A stretch of 64,000 bases of DNA from Roseitalea sp. MMSF_3546 (GTDB taxonomy: Bacteria > Pseudomonadota > Alphaproteobacteria > Rhizobiales > Rhizobiaceae). Below, piece after piece: positions 54,396 through 63,480 of this stretch; positions within the stretch are counted from its first letter, which is position 1; each line of letters starts with the position of its first letter. Both the position numbers and the translations under genes were made by a program. The notes below the pieces were generated by a model. That model searched no databases. It was given only the letters and a program-made list of their open reading frames with translations, and was not told where the DNA came from. The stretch spans positions 1 to 64,000 of the forward strand of contig NZ_JASHKB010000011.1 in the NCBI RefSeq assembly GCF_030732865.1. Direction: 5' to 3'.

Positions 54396-54758
54396 TCAGA
54401 GAGGCTTGTAGGCGATCGCCTCGATCTCGACCTTGATGTCGATCATCAGGCGGGCCTCGGCGGTGGTGCGCGCCGGCGGGTTGGTGGCGAAGTGCCTGCC
54501 ATAGGCCTCGTTGAAGGCGGCGAAATCGTCCCGGTCGGTCAGGTAGACATGGGTCTTGATGACGTCGGCGAGCGTGCAGCCGGCCATCTCCAGCACCTGC
54601 TTGATATTGGCGATCACCTGGTCGGTCTGCGCCCCCACATCGGCGCCGACGACCCGGCCGTCCACCACCGGCACCTGTCCGGAGACATAGACGAAGTCGC
54701 CGGCCCGCACGGCGGGCGACAGCGGCACATGGGCGGCGCCGAAATGTTCGATGGTCAT
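54396..54758 (-). CDS. RidA-family deaminase
   Basis: Protein of 120 residues of the Rid (YjgF/YER057c/UK114) family. It has SPAVRAGDFVYVSGQVPV, QTDQVIANIKQVLEMAG, VIKTHVYLTDRDDFAAFNE and the Arg of NPPARTTAEARL that holds carboxylate substrates, with the following Glu-containing VEIEAIA. Rid proteins hydrolyse reactive enamines and imines left by PLP enzymes or flavin oxidases, which fits the DSD1-like PLP enzyme in the same module. ATG 54758 has AAGGA. Confidence 0.93.
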   Translation of the reverse strand: MTIEHFGAAHVPLSPAVRAGDFVYVSGQVPVVDGRVVGADVGAQTDQVIANIKQVLEMAGCTLADVIKTHVYLTDRDDFAAFNEAYGRHFATNPPARTTAEARLMIDIKVEIEAIAYKPL

Positions 54759-54779
54759 GATTGGTCCTTTCGGTTTGCG

Positions 54780-55604
54780 TTACTTGACCGCGCCGACACC
54801 CAGCCCGCGCACCAGATAGCGTTGCAGCCAGGCAAAGATGATGGCGACCGGGATGGTTGCGACGAGCGAGGCGGCCATCACGTGATGCCATTCGACCGTG
54901 TAGCGCCCGGCCACCAGCGAGAAGATCTGGATCGGCAGGGTGTAGCTCTCCTGCCGGCGCAGCATTGTCAATGCGATGACGAATTCGTTCCACGCCTGGA
55001 TGAACGAGAAGATCGCCGTCACGGTGATCGCCGGCACCGCCAGCGGCAGGAAGACGCGGACCAGCGCCGATGCGTGCGAGGCGCCCTCCAGCCAGGCGGC
55101 CTCCTCGAGGTCCCTGGGGATGGTGGCGAAATAGCTCTGCAGCATCCACACGGTGAACGCGATGTTGAACGCGCCATAGACCAGCACCACCGAATTGACG
55201 TTGTCGATCAGCCCCAGCGCGGCGGCGATGCGAAACAGGCCGATCACCAGCACGATCGGCGAGAGCATCTGCGTGACCAGCAGGAACTGGCGCAGGAAGC
55301 CCTTGGCGCCGAAGTCGAAGCGGTTGAGCGCATAGGCGAACGGGATCGACACCGCGATCGCGATCGCCGTCGACAGGACGCCGACATAGATCGAGTTCCA
55401 CAGCGCCGGGCCGAAATTGGTCGCCGACCACATGGAGACGAAATTCTCCCACGCCAGCCGGCTGGGCACCCAGTTCGGCGTCAGCACCTCGGTCGGCGGC
55501 TTGAGCGCGGTGATCAGCATGACCGCGAACGGAAACAGCGTCACCACCACCAGCGGCGACAGCACCGCCCAGGCGATGACCGTGCGCTTGAGTTTGGCGC
55601 TCAT
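54780..55604 (-). CDS. CUT1-type ABC permease (MalG/UgpE-like)
   Basis: Inner-membrane permease of 274 residues with six predicted helices. The EAA loop is [21 protein letters not shown], and [15 protein letters not shown] is the family's late block. Together with the next permease, the solute-binding protein and the divergent ATPase at 58.8 kb it forms one importer. ATG 55604 overlaps the upstream permease stop as ATGA. Confidence 0.92.
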   Translation of the reverse strand: MSAKLKRTVIAWAVLSPLVVVTLFPFAVMLITALKPPTEVLTPNWVPSRLAWENFVSMWSATNFGPALWNSIYVGVLSTAIAIAVSIPFAYALNRFDFGAKGFLRQFLLVTQMLSPIVLVIGLFRIAAALGLIDNVNSVVLVYGAFNIAFTVWMLQSYFATIPRDLEEAAWLEGASHASALVRVFLPLAVPAITVTAIFSFIQAWNEFVIALTMLRRQESYTLPIQIFSLVAGRYTVEWHHVMAASLVATIPVAIIFAWLQRYLVRGLGVGAVK

Positions 55605-56476
55605 TCGCGCACCTCCCGCGAGGCGAGATAGACGTAAAGGATGGTGAAGGCGAGCAGCAGCGCGAACATCATCAGCGACAGTGCCGAGGCCTCGCCGAGC
55701 TTGCCGAAGCGAAAGCCGAGCTTGTAGAGATAGGTGACCAGAATGTCGGTCGAATTGGCCGGCCCGCCCTGCGTCGTCGCCCAGATGATCGGAAACGAGT
55801 TGAACACGTAGATCGTGTTCAGCACCACGGCGATGTTCACGAAGGGCCGCATCAGCGGAAAGGTGATCTTGCGAAAGGTCTGCAGCGGCGAGGATCCCTC
55901 GAGCCGTGCGGCCTCGTAAAGATCGCCGGAAATCGACGACAGCCCGCCAAGGAAGATCGTCACCGTGAACGGCACCGTCACCAGGATGCCGATCATGATC
56001 TGCACCGGAAAGGCGGTCGCCGCCTGGGCCAGCCATTGAATGTTGGTATCGATGATGTTCAGGTTCTTCAGGCCCGAATTGAGCATGCCGCTCTCGCCAT
56101 TGAGCGCCCAGCGCCAGACGATCGCCGTCATGGTGATCGACACCGCCCAGGGCAGCATGACGATGACGCGCGCCACGCCGCGGCCGTAGAAGTCCTCGTG
56201 CAGGATCATCGCCACGGGAAACGACACCGCCAGCGCGCCGAAGACGATGCCGAAGGTCCAGATCAGCGTGCGCCACAGCGCGCCGATGAAGTCGGGATCG
56301 GTGAAGACGGCGACATAGTTCTCAAGGCCGGCGAAACCGCGCAACTGGCCGAAGCGATTGACCTCGCTCGTCGAGATCACGCCGAGCTGATAGAGCGGCC
56401 ACAGCACGATGAAGGCCGCGAGCAGAAAGCCCGGCATCACCAGGGCATAGGGCGCAAGCGGTGCGGTTCGCTGCAT
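55601..56476 (-). CDS. CUT1-type ABC permease (MalF/UgpA-like)
   Basis: Partner permease of 291 residues, six helices. The EAA loop reads [21 protein letters not shown], preceded by SISGDL; the N-terminal [20 protein letters not shown] is the first helix. ATG 56476 is chosen because it directly precedes that helix and has GAGG upstream; in-frame codons up to 56566 add basic residues. It follows the binding-protein gene by 105 bp. Confidence 0.92.
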   Translation of the reverse strand: MQRTAPLAPYALVMPGFLLAAFIVLWPLYQLGVISTSEVNRFGQLRGFAGLENYVAVFTDPDFIGALWRTLIWTFGIVFGALAVSFPVAMILHEDFYGRGVARVIVMLPWAVSITMTAIVWRWALNGESGMLNSGLKNLNIIDTNIQWLAQAATAFPVQIMIGILVTVPFTVTIFLGGLSSISGDLYEAARLEGSSPLQTFRKITFPLMRPFVNIAVVLNTIYVFNSFPIIWATTQGGPANSTDILVTYLYKLGFRFGKLGEASALSLMMFALLLAFTILYVYLASREVRE

Positions 56477-56581
56477 GGCTCGGAGGTCTCTTGCCGTGTC
56501 GCCGAGAAGATCACCGCGCCGGGGGCGCGATGATCCATGAAGCCGGGCGCCCGGTGCGCAGGGCACCGGGCACGCCGGGCG

Positions 56582-57814
56582 TTACTGGTCGAGGATCTCG
56601 TTGATCTCGGCGGCGGCCGCATCGAGCGTCGGCTGGATCTCGCCTTCGCCCAGATAGATCGTCTGCAGCGCATCCGAGGTGATGCCGGCAATCTCCTCCC
56701 AGCCGGCGATGACCGGCGCGAAGCGGGCATCGGGCAGCAGGGCGGTGAACTCCTTCAGGTCCGCATTGTCGGCGAAGGCCGGCATGGCGGCAACCTCGGG
56801 ATTGACGGGCAGGAAGCCCTCGCCCTCGGTGAACTTGGCGCGCCACTCGGTGGTGAAGATGAAGTCGAGGAACTCCCAGGCAAGCTCCTTGTTCTGCGAG
56901 TTCTCGAACATGATGATCGAGTCCGTCACCCCATAGGTGCCGCGATCGCCGTCCGGTCCGGCGGGAATGGCGGTCACGCCATAGTCCAGATCGGGCGCTT
57001 CCTCGGCGATCTGGCTCGACAGGAACGGCGCGGTGATCATCATGCCGACCTTGCCCTGCTTGAACAGGTTCTGCACGTCCTCGCGGTTATAGGCGGTCAC
57101 GCCGGGCTGCGTCGCGCCGGCATCGATCAGCGACTTGTAAGTCTCGGCCGCCTGATAGCCGGCCTCGGTGTCAAGGCCCGACGTGCCGTCCTCTTCGACG
57201 AGATCGCCCCCATAGGCCCAGAAGGCATAGTAGAAATAGACGTCCGTCTCGATTTCCTTGCCCTGCATGCCGAAGCCGGCAATGTCATCGCCCAGCGCCG
57301 AGATCTTCGGCGCCGCTTCGGCCAGTTCGTCCCAGGTCTGGGGCGGGCCGTCGATCCCGGCCTGCTCGAGAAGGTCCTTGTTGTAGTACATGGCACGCGC
57401 CGACGCGGCGACCGGAAGGCCGTAGGTCTGCCCGTCCATCACCGAGGGCGACAGGAACACATCGAAGAACCGGCCGCGGAAGTCCTCGTCCATATATTCG
57501 TCGAGCGGGGCGGCGATGCCCTCGGAGACGAAGTCGATCAGCCAGCGCGTGCCGATGATCGACAGGTCGGCATTTGCGCCGCCCGAAATGTCGGTGGTCA
57601 GCTTCTGCAGCAGCACGTCCCAGGGCACGACCTCGATCTGCACGTCGGCGTCCGGATTGGCCTGTTCGAAAGCTTCGGCGGCCTCCTCGAAATAGGGGCC
57701 GGTCTTGGCGCTGTATTCGGCGACGGTCACGCGCAGTGACTGGGCCGATGCCAGCGTCGTGGTCATTGCGAGCGCAAGGGTGAGCCCCGTTGCGCCGAGT
57801 GTGAATCTCTTCAT
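56582..57814 (-). CDS. Extracellular solute-binding protein, family 1
   Basis: Periplasmic binding protein of 410 residues for the adjacent CUT1-type importer. Signal peptide KRFTLGATGLTLALAMTTTL then ASA ends near residue 25. Family blocks: VTVAEYSAKTGPYFEEAAEA, GTRWLIDFVSEGI, YGLPVAASARAMYYNKDLLE and FKQGKVGMMITAPF. CUT1 transporters mostly move sugars or polyols, but the partner enzymes here suggest a nitrogen-containing compound. ATG 57814 has GGAGG. It leads the minus-strand operon. Confidence 0.92.
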   Translation of the reverse strand: MKRFTLGATGLTLALAMTTTLASAQSLRVTVAEYSAKTGPYFEEAAEAFEQANPDADVQIEVVPWDVLLQKLTTDISGGANADLSIIGTRWLIDFVSEGIAAPLDEYMDEDFRGRFFDVFLSPSVMDGQTYGLPVAASARAMYYNKDLLEQAGIDGPPQTWDELAEAAPKISALGDDIAGFGMQGKEIETDVYFYYAFWAYGGDLVEEDGTSGLDTEAGYQAAETYKSLIDAGATQPGVTAYNREDVQNLFKQGKVGMMITAPFLSSQIAEEAPDLDYGVTAIPAGPDGDRGTYGVTDSIIMFENSQNKELAWEFLDFIFTTEWRAKFTEGEGFLPVNPEVAAMPAFADNADLKEFTALLPDARFAPVIAGWEEIAGITSDALQTIYLGEGEIQPTLDAAAAEINEILDQ

Positions 57815-57890
57815 GGTTTCCTCCGTTGGAACACGCATTGCGCGTGCAATGGGCCATCCCGTGCGCCCGGCCGGGGCGGCCGAGCGCTAA

Positions 57891-57955
57891 TGTAATCTTT
57901 TTACGTTTTGCGCGCGAACGCAAGCGGTTTTTGAGTTTTTTGTTGCGAAATTACA
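57891..57955. promoter_or_regulatory. Paired TGTAAT half-sites in divergent promoter
   Basis: The 211-bp gap between the binding-protein gene and the SDR gene has an AT-rich core. TGTAATCTTTTTACG (57891-57905) and TGTTGCGAAATTACA (57941-57955) each have one perfect TGTAAT half, in inverted orientation, with centres 50 bp apart. RpiR-family HexR binds TGTAAT-type palindromes, and an RpiR gene lies in the rightward operon. Assignment is by resemblance and context. Confidence 0.5.
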
Positions 57956-58025
57956 TTTTTGTCGTTAGCGTTGCGTGGCCGGCCGGCATTCGCCTCCGGT
58001 TTGCGATGCCAACAAGGGATGCAGG

Positions 58026-58781
58026 ATGTTCGGGCTCGAAGGCAAGAGGGTTGTCATTACCGGGGCGAGCGGCGGCGTCGGCATGGCGCTGGTCGGCCGA
58101 TTCGCCGAGCTGGGCGCGGTCGTGGTGGCCTGCGACGTGCCGGGCACCGATTTCGGCGCGTTGCCCGTCGACCGCTACCATCTGTTCGACATCACCGATC
58201 GCGACGCGGTCGAGACCGCCGCCCGGGCGATCTGCGAGGACGGCGCGCCCGACGTCATGGTCTCCAACGCCGGCTGGACGCGCGCCGAGACGATGGCGCA
58301 GCTGACAACCGAACGGTTCGACCATGAAATGGACCTCAATTTCCGCGGCGCGGCCGACCTGTCGCGCGCGCTGCTGCCGGCCATGCGCGCCAATCCCTCC
58401 GGTGCCAGCTTCGTCTTCGTCTCCTCGGTCAACGCGCTCGCCCATTACGGCAATCCGGCCTATGCGGCGGCCAAGGCCGGTCTTGGCGCCTGGGCGCGGG
58501 CGCTCGCGGCCGAAGAGGGCGTCAACGGCATTCGCGCCAATGTCGTCGCGCCCGGTTCGATCCGCACCGCCGCCTGGGATCACCGCATCGAGCGGGACCC
58601 GGCGATCCTCGAGCGCGTCTCGTCCTTCTTTCCGATCGGCCGCATGGTCGCGCCGGGCGAGGTCGCCAATGCCGTCGCGTTTGTGGCGTCGCCCCTGGCG
58701 AGCGGCATCACCGGCGTCACAATTCCCGTCGATGGCGGGCTGAGCTCGAGCCATCTGCCCTTCGTGCGGGAGATCGCCTGA
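58026..58781 (+). CDS. SDR-family oxidoreductase
   Basis: NAD(P)-dependent dehydrogenase of 251 residues with a classical short-chain fold. The cofactor motif is TGASGGVG (12-19), the NAG motif is SNAGW, and the catalytic residues are Ser133/134, Tyr146 and Lys150 ([10 protein letters not shown]). The C-terminus [15 protein letters not shown] is typical. Likely oxidises or reduces an alcohol of the imported substrate. First gene of the rightward operon; 28 bp to the ATPase gene. Confidence 0.92.
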   Translation: MFGLEGKRVVITGASGGVGMALVGRFAELGAVVVACDVPGTDFGALPVDRYHLFDITDRDAVETAARAICEDGAPDVMVSNAGWTRAETMAQLTTERFDHEMDLNFRGAADLSRALLPAMRANPSGASFVFVSSVNALAHYGNPAYAAAKAGLGAWARALAAEEGVNGIRANVVAPGSIRTAAWDHRIERDPAILERVSSFFPIGRMVAPGEVANAVAFVASPLASGITGVTIPVDGGLSSSHLPFVREIA

Positions 58782-58809
58782 TGCTCACGCATTCGCGAGG
58801 AGAGCCCTG

Positions 58810-59874
58810 ATGGCGACGCTGGAGCTCAGGAGCATCGCCAAGCGCTTTGGCGCCGTGACGGTGATCGAGGACCTGTCGCTTTCCATCGCCAAAGGCGAGT
58901 TCGTCGTGCTGGTCGGCCCGTCGGGCTGCGGCAAGTCCACGCTGCTGCGCATGATCGCCGGGCTCGAGCCGATTTCGGGCGGCGATCTGCTCATCGACGC
59001 GCGCCGCGCCAACGACATCGCCCCGCAGCGCCGCGACATCTCCATGGTGTTTCAGTCCTACGCGCTGTTCCCGCACATGACGGTGCGCGACAACATCGCC
59101 TTCGGCCCCAATGTGCGCGGCGAAAACGCCGACGAAGCCGCACGGCGCATCGAGCAGGCAAGCGCGGTCCTCAACCTGACCGATTATCTCGAGCGCAAGC
59201 CGGGCCAGCTTTCGGGCGGTCAGCGCCAGCGCGTCGCCATGGGCCGCGCCATTGTCCGCGATCCCAAGGTGTTTCTGTTCGACGAGCCGCTGTCCAATCT
59301 CGATGCCAAGCTGCGCGTGCAGATGCGCACCGAGATCAAGGCGCTGCACCAGAAGCTCAAGACCACGATCGTCTACGTCACCCACGACCAGATCGAGGCG
59401 ATGACCATGGCCGACCGCATCGTCGTCATGAACGGCGGCAGGATCGAGCAGACCGGTGCGCCGCTCGAACTCTACGACCGGCCGGCCAACCGTTTCGTTG
59501 CCGGCTTCATCGGCTCGCCTGCCATGGGTTTTCTGTCCGGCCGCTACGTCACCGGCGGCAACGGGCCGGCGGTGCACATAGGCGATCAGGCCGTCCTTCC
59601 CGTCGCGCCCGTCGCTGCGGCGGACGGCACGCCCGTGACGGTCGGGCTGCGGCCGGAGAATTTCCGCCGCGATGCCGACGGTCCGCTTGCGATGACCGTC
59701 GAGGTGGTCGAGCCGACCGGGCCGGAGATTCACGTCTTCGGCCACATCGCGGGCACCGAGATCCGCGCGGTGTTCCGCGACCGCGACATTCCCGAGCCCG
59801 GCGAGACCCTGCATCTGGGCGTCGATCCGGCGCTCGTCCATGTCTTCGATGATGGGAGCGGCCAGCGCCTGTGA
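58810..59874 (+). CDS. ABC transporter ATPase (UgpC/MalK-like)
   Basis: ATPase of 354 residues that would energise the CUT1 permeases on the opposite strand. Walker A is GPSGCGKST (36-44), signature [15 protein letters not shown], Walker [13 protein letters not shown], switch His in [13 protein letters not shown], then a TOBE/MalK C-terminal domain (about 240-350, [16 protein letters not shown]). ATG 58810 has GAGGAG. Its stop overlaps the RpiR start (GTGA). Confidence 0.95.
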   Translation: MATLELRSIAKRFGAVTVIEDLSLSIAKGEFVVLVGPSGCGKSTLLRMIAGLEPISGGDLLIDARRANDIAPQRRDISMVFQSYALFPHMTVRDNIAFGPNVRGENADEAARRIEQASAVLNLTDYLERKPGQLSGGQRQRVAMGRAIVRDPKVFLFDEPLSNLDAKLRVQMRTEIKALHQKLKTTIVYVTHDQIEAMTMADRIVVMNGGRIEQTGAPLELYDRPANRFVAGFIGSPAMGFLSGRYVTGGNGPAVHIGDQAVLPVAPVAAADGTPVTVGLRPENFRRDADGPLAMTVEVVEPTGPEIHVFGHIAGTEIRAVFRDRDIPEPGETLHLGVDPALVHVFDDGSGQRL

Positions 59875-60797
59875 GCACCCCAGCCCGAGCAGCCGAACTG
59901 TCCACCCGCGCCGGTCAGACCGTCGACATCGTCGGCCGGCTGCGCGAACGGCTCGAAAAGGGCAAGGACGCCGAGCGCCGCCTGGTCGAATGCATCCTGT
60001 CGGATCCGCAATTCGCCGCCCATGCGCCGATCGCCGAAATCGCCGAGCGTGCCGCCGTCAGCGAGCCGACCATCACGCGCCTGGCCCGGGCGCTGGGTTT
60101 TTCGGGCACGCGCGACATGCGCTTTCATCTCGCCCAGGCGCTCGCCATCGGCGGTGCCTATCTGCGCGAGCCCCCGCCCAGCCCCGACGAGGGTTCGCTG
60201 ACCAACAATCCGATAGCCGCCGTCGCCACCGGCGCCCATGACGCGCTCGACCTGATGACCTTCGGGCTCGTTGAGTCCGACATCAAGGCCATTGCCCGCC
60301 GCGTGGCCGACGCGCCGCAGATCCTCGTCTGCGGCACGGGCGGCGGCTCGTCCATGGCGGCGGTCGAGTTGCAGAACCGGCTGTTCCGGCTCGGCCTCAA
60401 GGTCACTGCCCAGACCGACCCGCAATTGCAGCGCATGAACGCCTCGGTGCTGGTCGACCCCGACGTGATCATCGGCTTTTCGATCTCCGGTCAGGCGCGC
60501 TCGGTGCTCGATGCGCTGCTCATCGCCCGGCAGTACGGCGCCCATGCGGTGGCCGTCACCGCCCCCGACACGCCGCTGGCGGCGAGCACCGACACGATGC
60601 TGCCACTGACCTTTCGCGAGGATGGCAATCTCTACAAGCCATCCTCGGTGCGCTATGCGCTGCTGGCCGCCGTCGATATCCTGTCCATGGCGACAGCCCA
60701 TGCCGTCGGGCCGGGCGCCATCGAGCATCTGCGCCGCGTGCGCCAGAGCCTTGCCAGCCAGGACATCCGCAATCCCAAGCTGCCCATCGGTGACTGA
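59871..60797 (+). CDS. RpiR-family transcriptional regulator
   Basis: Regulator of 308 residues: N-terminal HTH_6 (about 20-95: [34 protein letters not shown]) and a SIS sugar-isomerase domain (about 125-260: [40 protein letters not shown]). SIS domains bind phosphosugars, so the effector may be a phosphorylated intermediate. GTG 59871 overlaps the ATPase stop. Likely controls the divergent promoters at 57.8-58.0 kb. Confidence 0.92.
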   Translation: MSTPARAAELSTRAGQTVDIVGRLRERLEKGKDAERRLVECILSDPQFAAHAPIAEIAERAAVSEPTITRLARALGFSGTRDMRFHLAQALAIGGAYLREPPPSPDEGSLTNNPIAAVATGAHDALDLMTFGLVESDIKAIARRVADAPQILVCGTGGGSSMAAVELQNRLFRLGLKVTAQTDPQLQRMNASVLVDPDVIIGFSISGQARSVLDALLIARQYGAHAVAVTAPDTPLAASTDTMLPLTFREDGNLYKPSSVRYALLAAVDILSMATAHAVGPGAIEHLRRVRQSLASQDIRNPKLPIGD

Positions 60798-61860
60798 GTT
60801 GACTGACTTTCCAAGCCTTGAGACGCCCTGCGTGCTGATCGATCTCGACCGCGTCGAGACCAATCTCGGCCGGGCGCAGGCCTATGCCGATGCCCATGGC
60901 CTGGCGCTGCGTCCGCATGTCAAGACGCACAAGCTGCCGCGCTTCGCCCGCCGACAGGTCGAGCTCGGCGCCAGCGGCGTCACCTGCCAGAAGCTGGGCG
61001 AGGCCGAGGTGATGGCCGATGCCGGGCTCGACGACATCCTCGTGACCTACAACATCCTCGGCCAGGCCAAGCTCGACCGCCTCGCCGCGCTGCACGCCAT
61101 GGCGACGATCACTGTGGCCGCCGACAACGACACCGTCGTCGACGGCTATGCCCGGCGTTTCACCGATCCGACGCGGCCGTTGCGCGTTGTCGTCGAGTGC
61201 GACACCGGCGCCGGGCGCTGCGGCGTGCAGTCGCCCGAAGCCGCGCTGGCGCTCGCCCGGCGCATCGATGCCGCGCCGGGGCTGCATTTCGCCGGGCTGA
61301 TGACCTATCCGCCCGCCGGCAAGACCGCCGAGGTCGGCCATTGGCTGACCGCCGCGCGCGATCGTCTCGTGCAGGCGGGTCTTGCGCCGCAGATCGTCTC
61401 CAATGGCGGCACGCCGGACATGTACCGCGCCCATGAGGTGAGCGCCGCCACCGAGCACCGGCCCGGCACCTATATCTATTCGGACCGCATGCAGGTCGGC
61501 TTCGGCCACGGCACGCTCGACGATTGCGCCCTGACCGTGCTCGCCACGGTGGTCAGCCGGCCGACGCCGGACCGCGCCGTCATCGATGCCGGTTCCAAGG
61601 CGCTTGCCGCCGATACCTGCGCCGCGCCCGGCCACGGCCACGTCGTCGAATACCCCGACGCGGTGATCACCGCGCTCAGCGAGGAGCATGGCATCGTCGA
61701 TCTGACCGCCTGCGCCGATAGGCCGCCGATCGGCGCGCGCCTGCGCGTCGTTCCAAACCATGTCTGCGTCGTCTCGAACCTGTTCGACGAGGTCCATCTC
61801 GTCCGCGACGGCCGGCTCGAAGACACCGTGCCCGTCGCCGCGCGCGGCCGGCTCGCCTGA
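60790..61860 (+). CDS. DSD1/D-threonine aldolase-like PLP enzyme
   Basis: Fold type III PLP enzyme of 356 residues. The PLP Lys is Lys45 (RPHVKTHK), and a zinc site is suggested by His324-x-Cys326 (VPNHVCVV), as in eukaryotic-type D-serine dehydratase DSD1. Family blocks: TPCVLIDLDRVETNL, VECDTGAGRCGVQ, SNGGTPDMY and GTYIYSDRMQ. Substrates in the family are D-serine, D-threonine or D-3-hydroxyaspartate. GTG 60790 overlaps the RpiR stop by 8 nt; TTG 60799 is an alternative. Confidence 0.9.
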   Translation: MTELTDFPSLETPCVLIDLDRVETNLGRAQAYADAHGLALRPHVKTHKLPRFARRQVELGASGVTCQKLGEAEVMADAGLDDILVTYNILGQAKLDRLAALHAMATITVAADNDTVVDGYARRFTDPTRPLRVVVECDTGAGRCGVQSPEAALALARRIDAAPGLHFAGLMTYPPAGKTAEVGHWLTAARDRLVQAGLAPQIVSNGGTPDMYRAHEVSAATEHRPGTYIYSDRMQVGFGHGTLDDCALTVLATVVSRPTPDRAVIDAGSKALAADTCAAPGHGHVVEYPDAVITALSEEHGIVDLTACADRPPIGARLRVVPNHVCVVSNLFDEVHLVRDGRLEDTVPVAARGRLA

Positions 61861-61880
61861 TCCGACAAATGGAGCCCAAA

Positions 61881-62363
61881 ATGACCTACGACACGAACCC
61901 GTTCCCCAAGGCCGATGCCGACCGGCACGCCATGTGGGAAATGCTGGTGCGCCGCGACATCGATGCCTTCATCGCCCAGGACTGGTCGATGGTGGAGGGC
62001 GATTTCGCCACCGACCGCTTCTTCGGTCTGCATGGCCATTTCCGCGCCAATCCCGATAGCTGGCGGCTCGATTTCCCCACGCTCGATGCGTATCGCGACG
62101 AATGGCTGCGCCAGGCCGCCGAATCGGCCCGCACGGACTATGCCGAGCCGCTGCGCGAGGCGCTGTTCCGCACCACCAATCTGCGCGACATGGAGATCGA
62201 CGGCGACCGGGCCGTGCTTCACAAGAAGTTCGACGGCACCGTGGCCCGCGCCGACGGCACCGTCGACCGGCTCAACTGGCAGACGCTCTATTTCTGCCAC
62301 AGGATCGACGGGGCCTGGAAGATCGCCAGCTTCGTCGGCTACATCCCGCATCCGCTCGGCTGA
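61881..62363 (+). CDS. SnoaL/NTF2-like protein
   Basis: Protein of 160 residues with the cone-shaped NTF2-like fold expected from AMWEMLVRRDIDAFIAQDWSM, FFGLHGHFRANPDSWRLDFP and WQTLYFCHRIDGAWKIASFVGY. No catalytic residues can be named. I prefer ATG 61881, which has GGAG at 6 nt, over ATG 61869. Last gene of the rightward operon, 20 nt after the PLP enzyme; it could be an isomerase or a binding protein for the pathway intermediate. Confidence 0.75.
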   Translation: MTYDTNPFPKADADRHAMWEMLVRRDIDAFIAQDWSMVEGDFATDRFFGLHGHFRANPDSWRLDFPTLDAYRDEWLRQAAESARTDYAEPLREALFRTTNLRDMEIDGDRAVLHKKFDGTVARADGTVDRLNWQTLYFCHRIDGAWKIASFVGYIPHPLG

Positions 62364-62375
62364 TCTGCGGCGCCG

Positions 62376-63302
62376 TCAGCGCCGGATGAAGCTCGTGTAG
62401 ATGAAGCCGCGCTGGCCGTCATAGACCACCGCGCACCAGTGCTGGCAACGCGCCTGCGTCTGCAACTGGGCGTTGGCCGGCACCACCGCCAGCACCGCTG
62501 CCCCATTGTCCGGGCCGGCGCGCATGTTCACATATTCGCTTGCCCGGCCGGCGACCATGTCCGGCTCGGCGGCCGCCGCAGGTTCGGGCGCCACAGCGGC
62601 GGTCTGGGTTGCTGGTTCGGCCGGTTCGGGCTCGGCCGCCGGGGCGGCGGCGTCGCCGGCAGCTTCGCCGGGCGCCGCTGTCGCCAACACGCCCGAGCCG
62701 TTCGCTGCCGGCTCCGACGGTCCGGGCAGCTCGAACAGCGCCGTGCCCTGGGCCGCCATGCGCGCCTCGATGGCCAGCGCCTCGGCCTCCGTCTCGGCGA
62801 TCTCGACGGCCGGGGCCGGGCCGCTCGCGCCGACCGAACCGCCCGTTCCCTGCATGCGCGTTTCGGCATTGGCAAGGGTTGAAGGCGTCGGCTCGACGAG
62901 GCGCTCGGCCGATGCCGGACCCGGACCGGTCCGCGCCGCAGGCTCGGCCCGGGCGGCCATGGCGCTCGTGATGATTCCGGGATCGGTCCGCTGGCCGGCC
63001 GTATCGATCTCGAGCGAAGCGCCGGCCTGGCCTTCCGATGGCTCGATGATCACGGGCGCCGGGCTGGTGGCGATGGCGATCGCGTCGGCCTTTTCGGCTT
63101 CGGTCAGTTGCCGCTCGAAGGAATTGGCGCCGGCCTGCTCGTTGACCGGCCCGACCGAGCGAAATGCGCTCGCACCGAGCACGGTGCCGGCGGTCAGCGC
63201 GGCGACGGTCAGCGTGCCCGCCGCGACATAGGGAAGGACGACGCGCAGCGTCGGGTTGGGCCCGGTCCGGCCGCGGCCGGCGGGCTGCATGGGATAACGC
63301 AT
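62376..63302 (-). CDS. SH3-domain envelope protein with Ala/Pro-rich linker
   Basis: Protein of 308 residues. A short cytoplasmic start (RYPMQPAGRGRTGPNPTL) precedes one membrane helix (VVLPYVAAGTLTVAALTAGTVLGASAF, about 19-45). A long Ala/Glu/Pro-rich linker (about 55-240) leads to a C-terminal bacterial SH3 domain (about 250-306: YVNMRAGPDNGAAVLAVVPA, ARCQHWCAVVYDGQRGFIYT). It probably contacts peptidoglycan from an inner-membrane anchor. ATG 63302 has GGAG at 8 nt. Single gene. Confidence 0.85.
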   Translation of the reverse strand: MRYPMQPAGRGRTGPNPTLRVVLPYVAAGTLTVAALTAGTVLGASAFRSVGPVNEQAGANSFERQLTEAEKADAIAIATSPAPVIIEPSEGQAGASLEIDTAGQRTDPGIITSAMAARAEPAARTGPGPASAERLVEPTPSTLANAETRMQGTGGSVGASGPAPAVEIAETEAEALAIEARMAAQGTALFELPGPSEPAANGSGVLATAAPGEAAGDAAAPAAEPEPAEPATQTAAVAPEPAAAAEPDMVAGRASEYVNMRAGPDNGAAVLAVVPANAQLQTQARCQHWCAVVYDGQRGFIYTSFIRR

Positions 63303-63480
63303 GATCTTACTCCAGTTTCGCAGGCGCGAATGGAGCGTTGCTTGCGCCATCCGCGCTGCCCCCATGGCGGATGACATCGCCCGCCAAGGCGGCGAGAATG
63401 CGGACGCCCGCCGCCGCGACCGGTCACGTTCGGAAACACCGATGTCGATTTCGGTGAGGCGCCGGCACGGCCCGGTCGCC

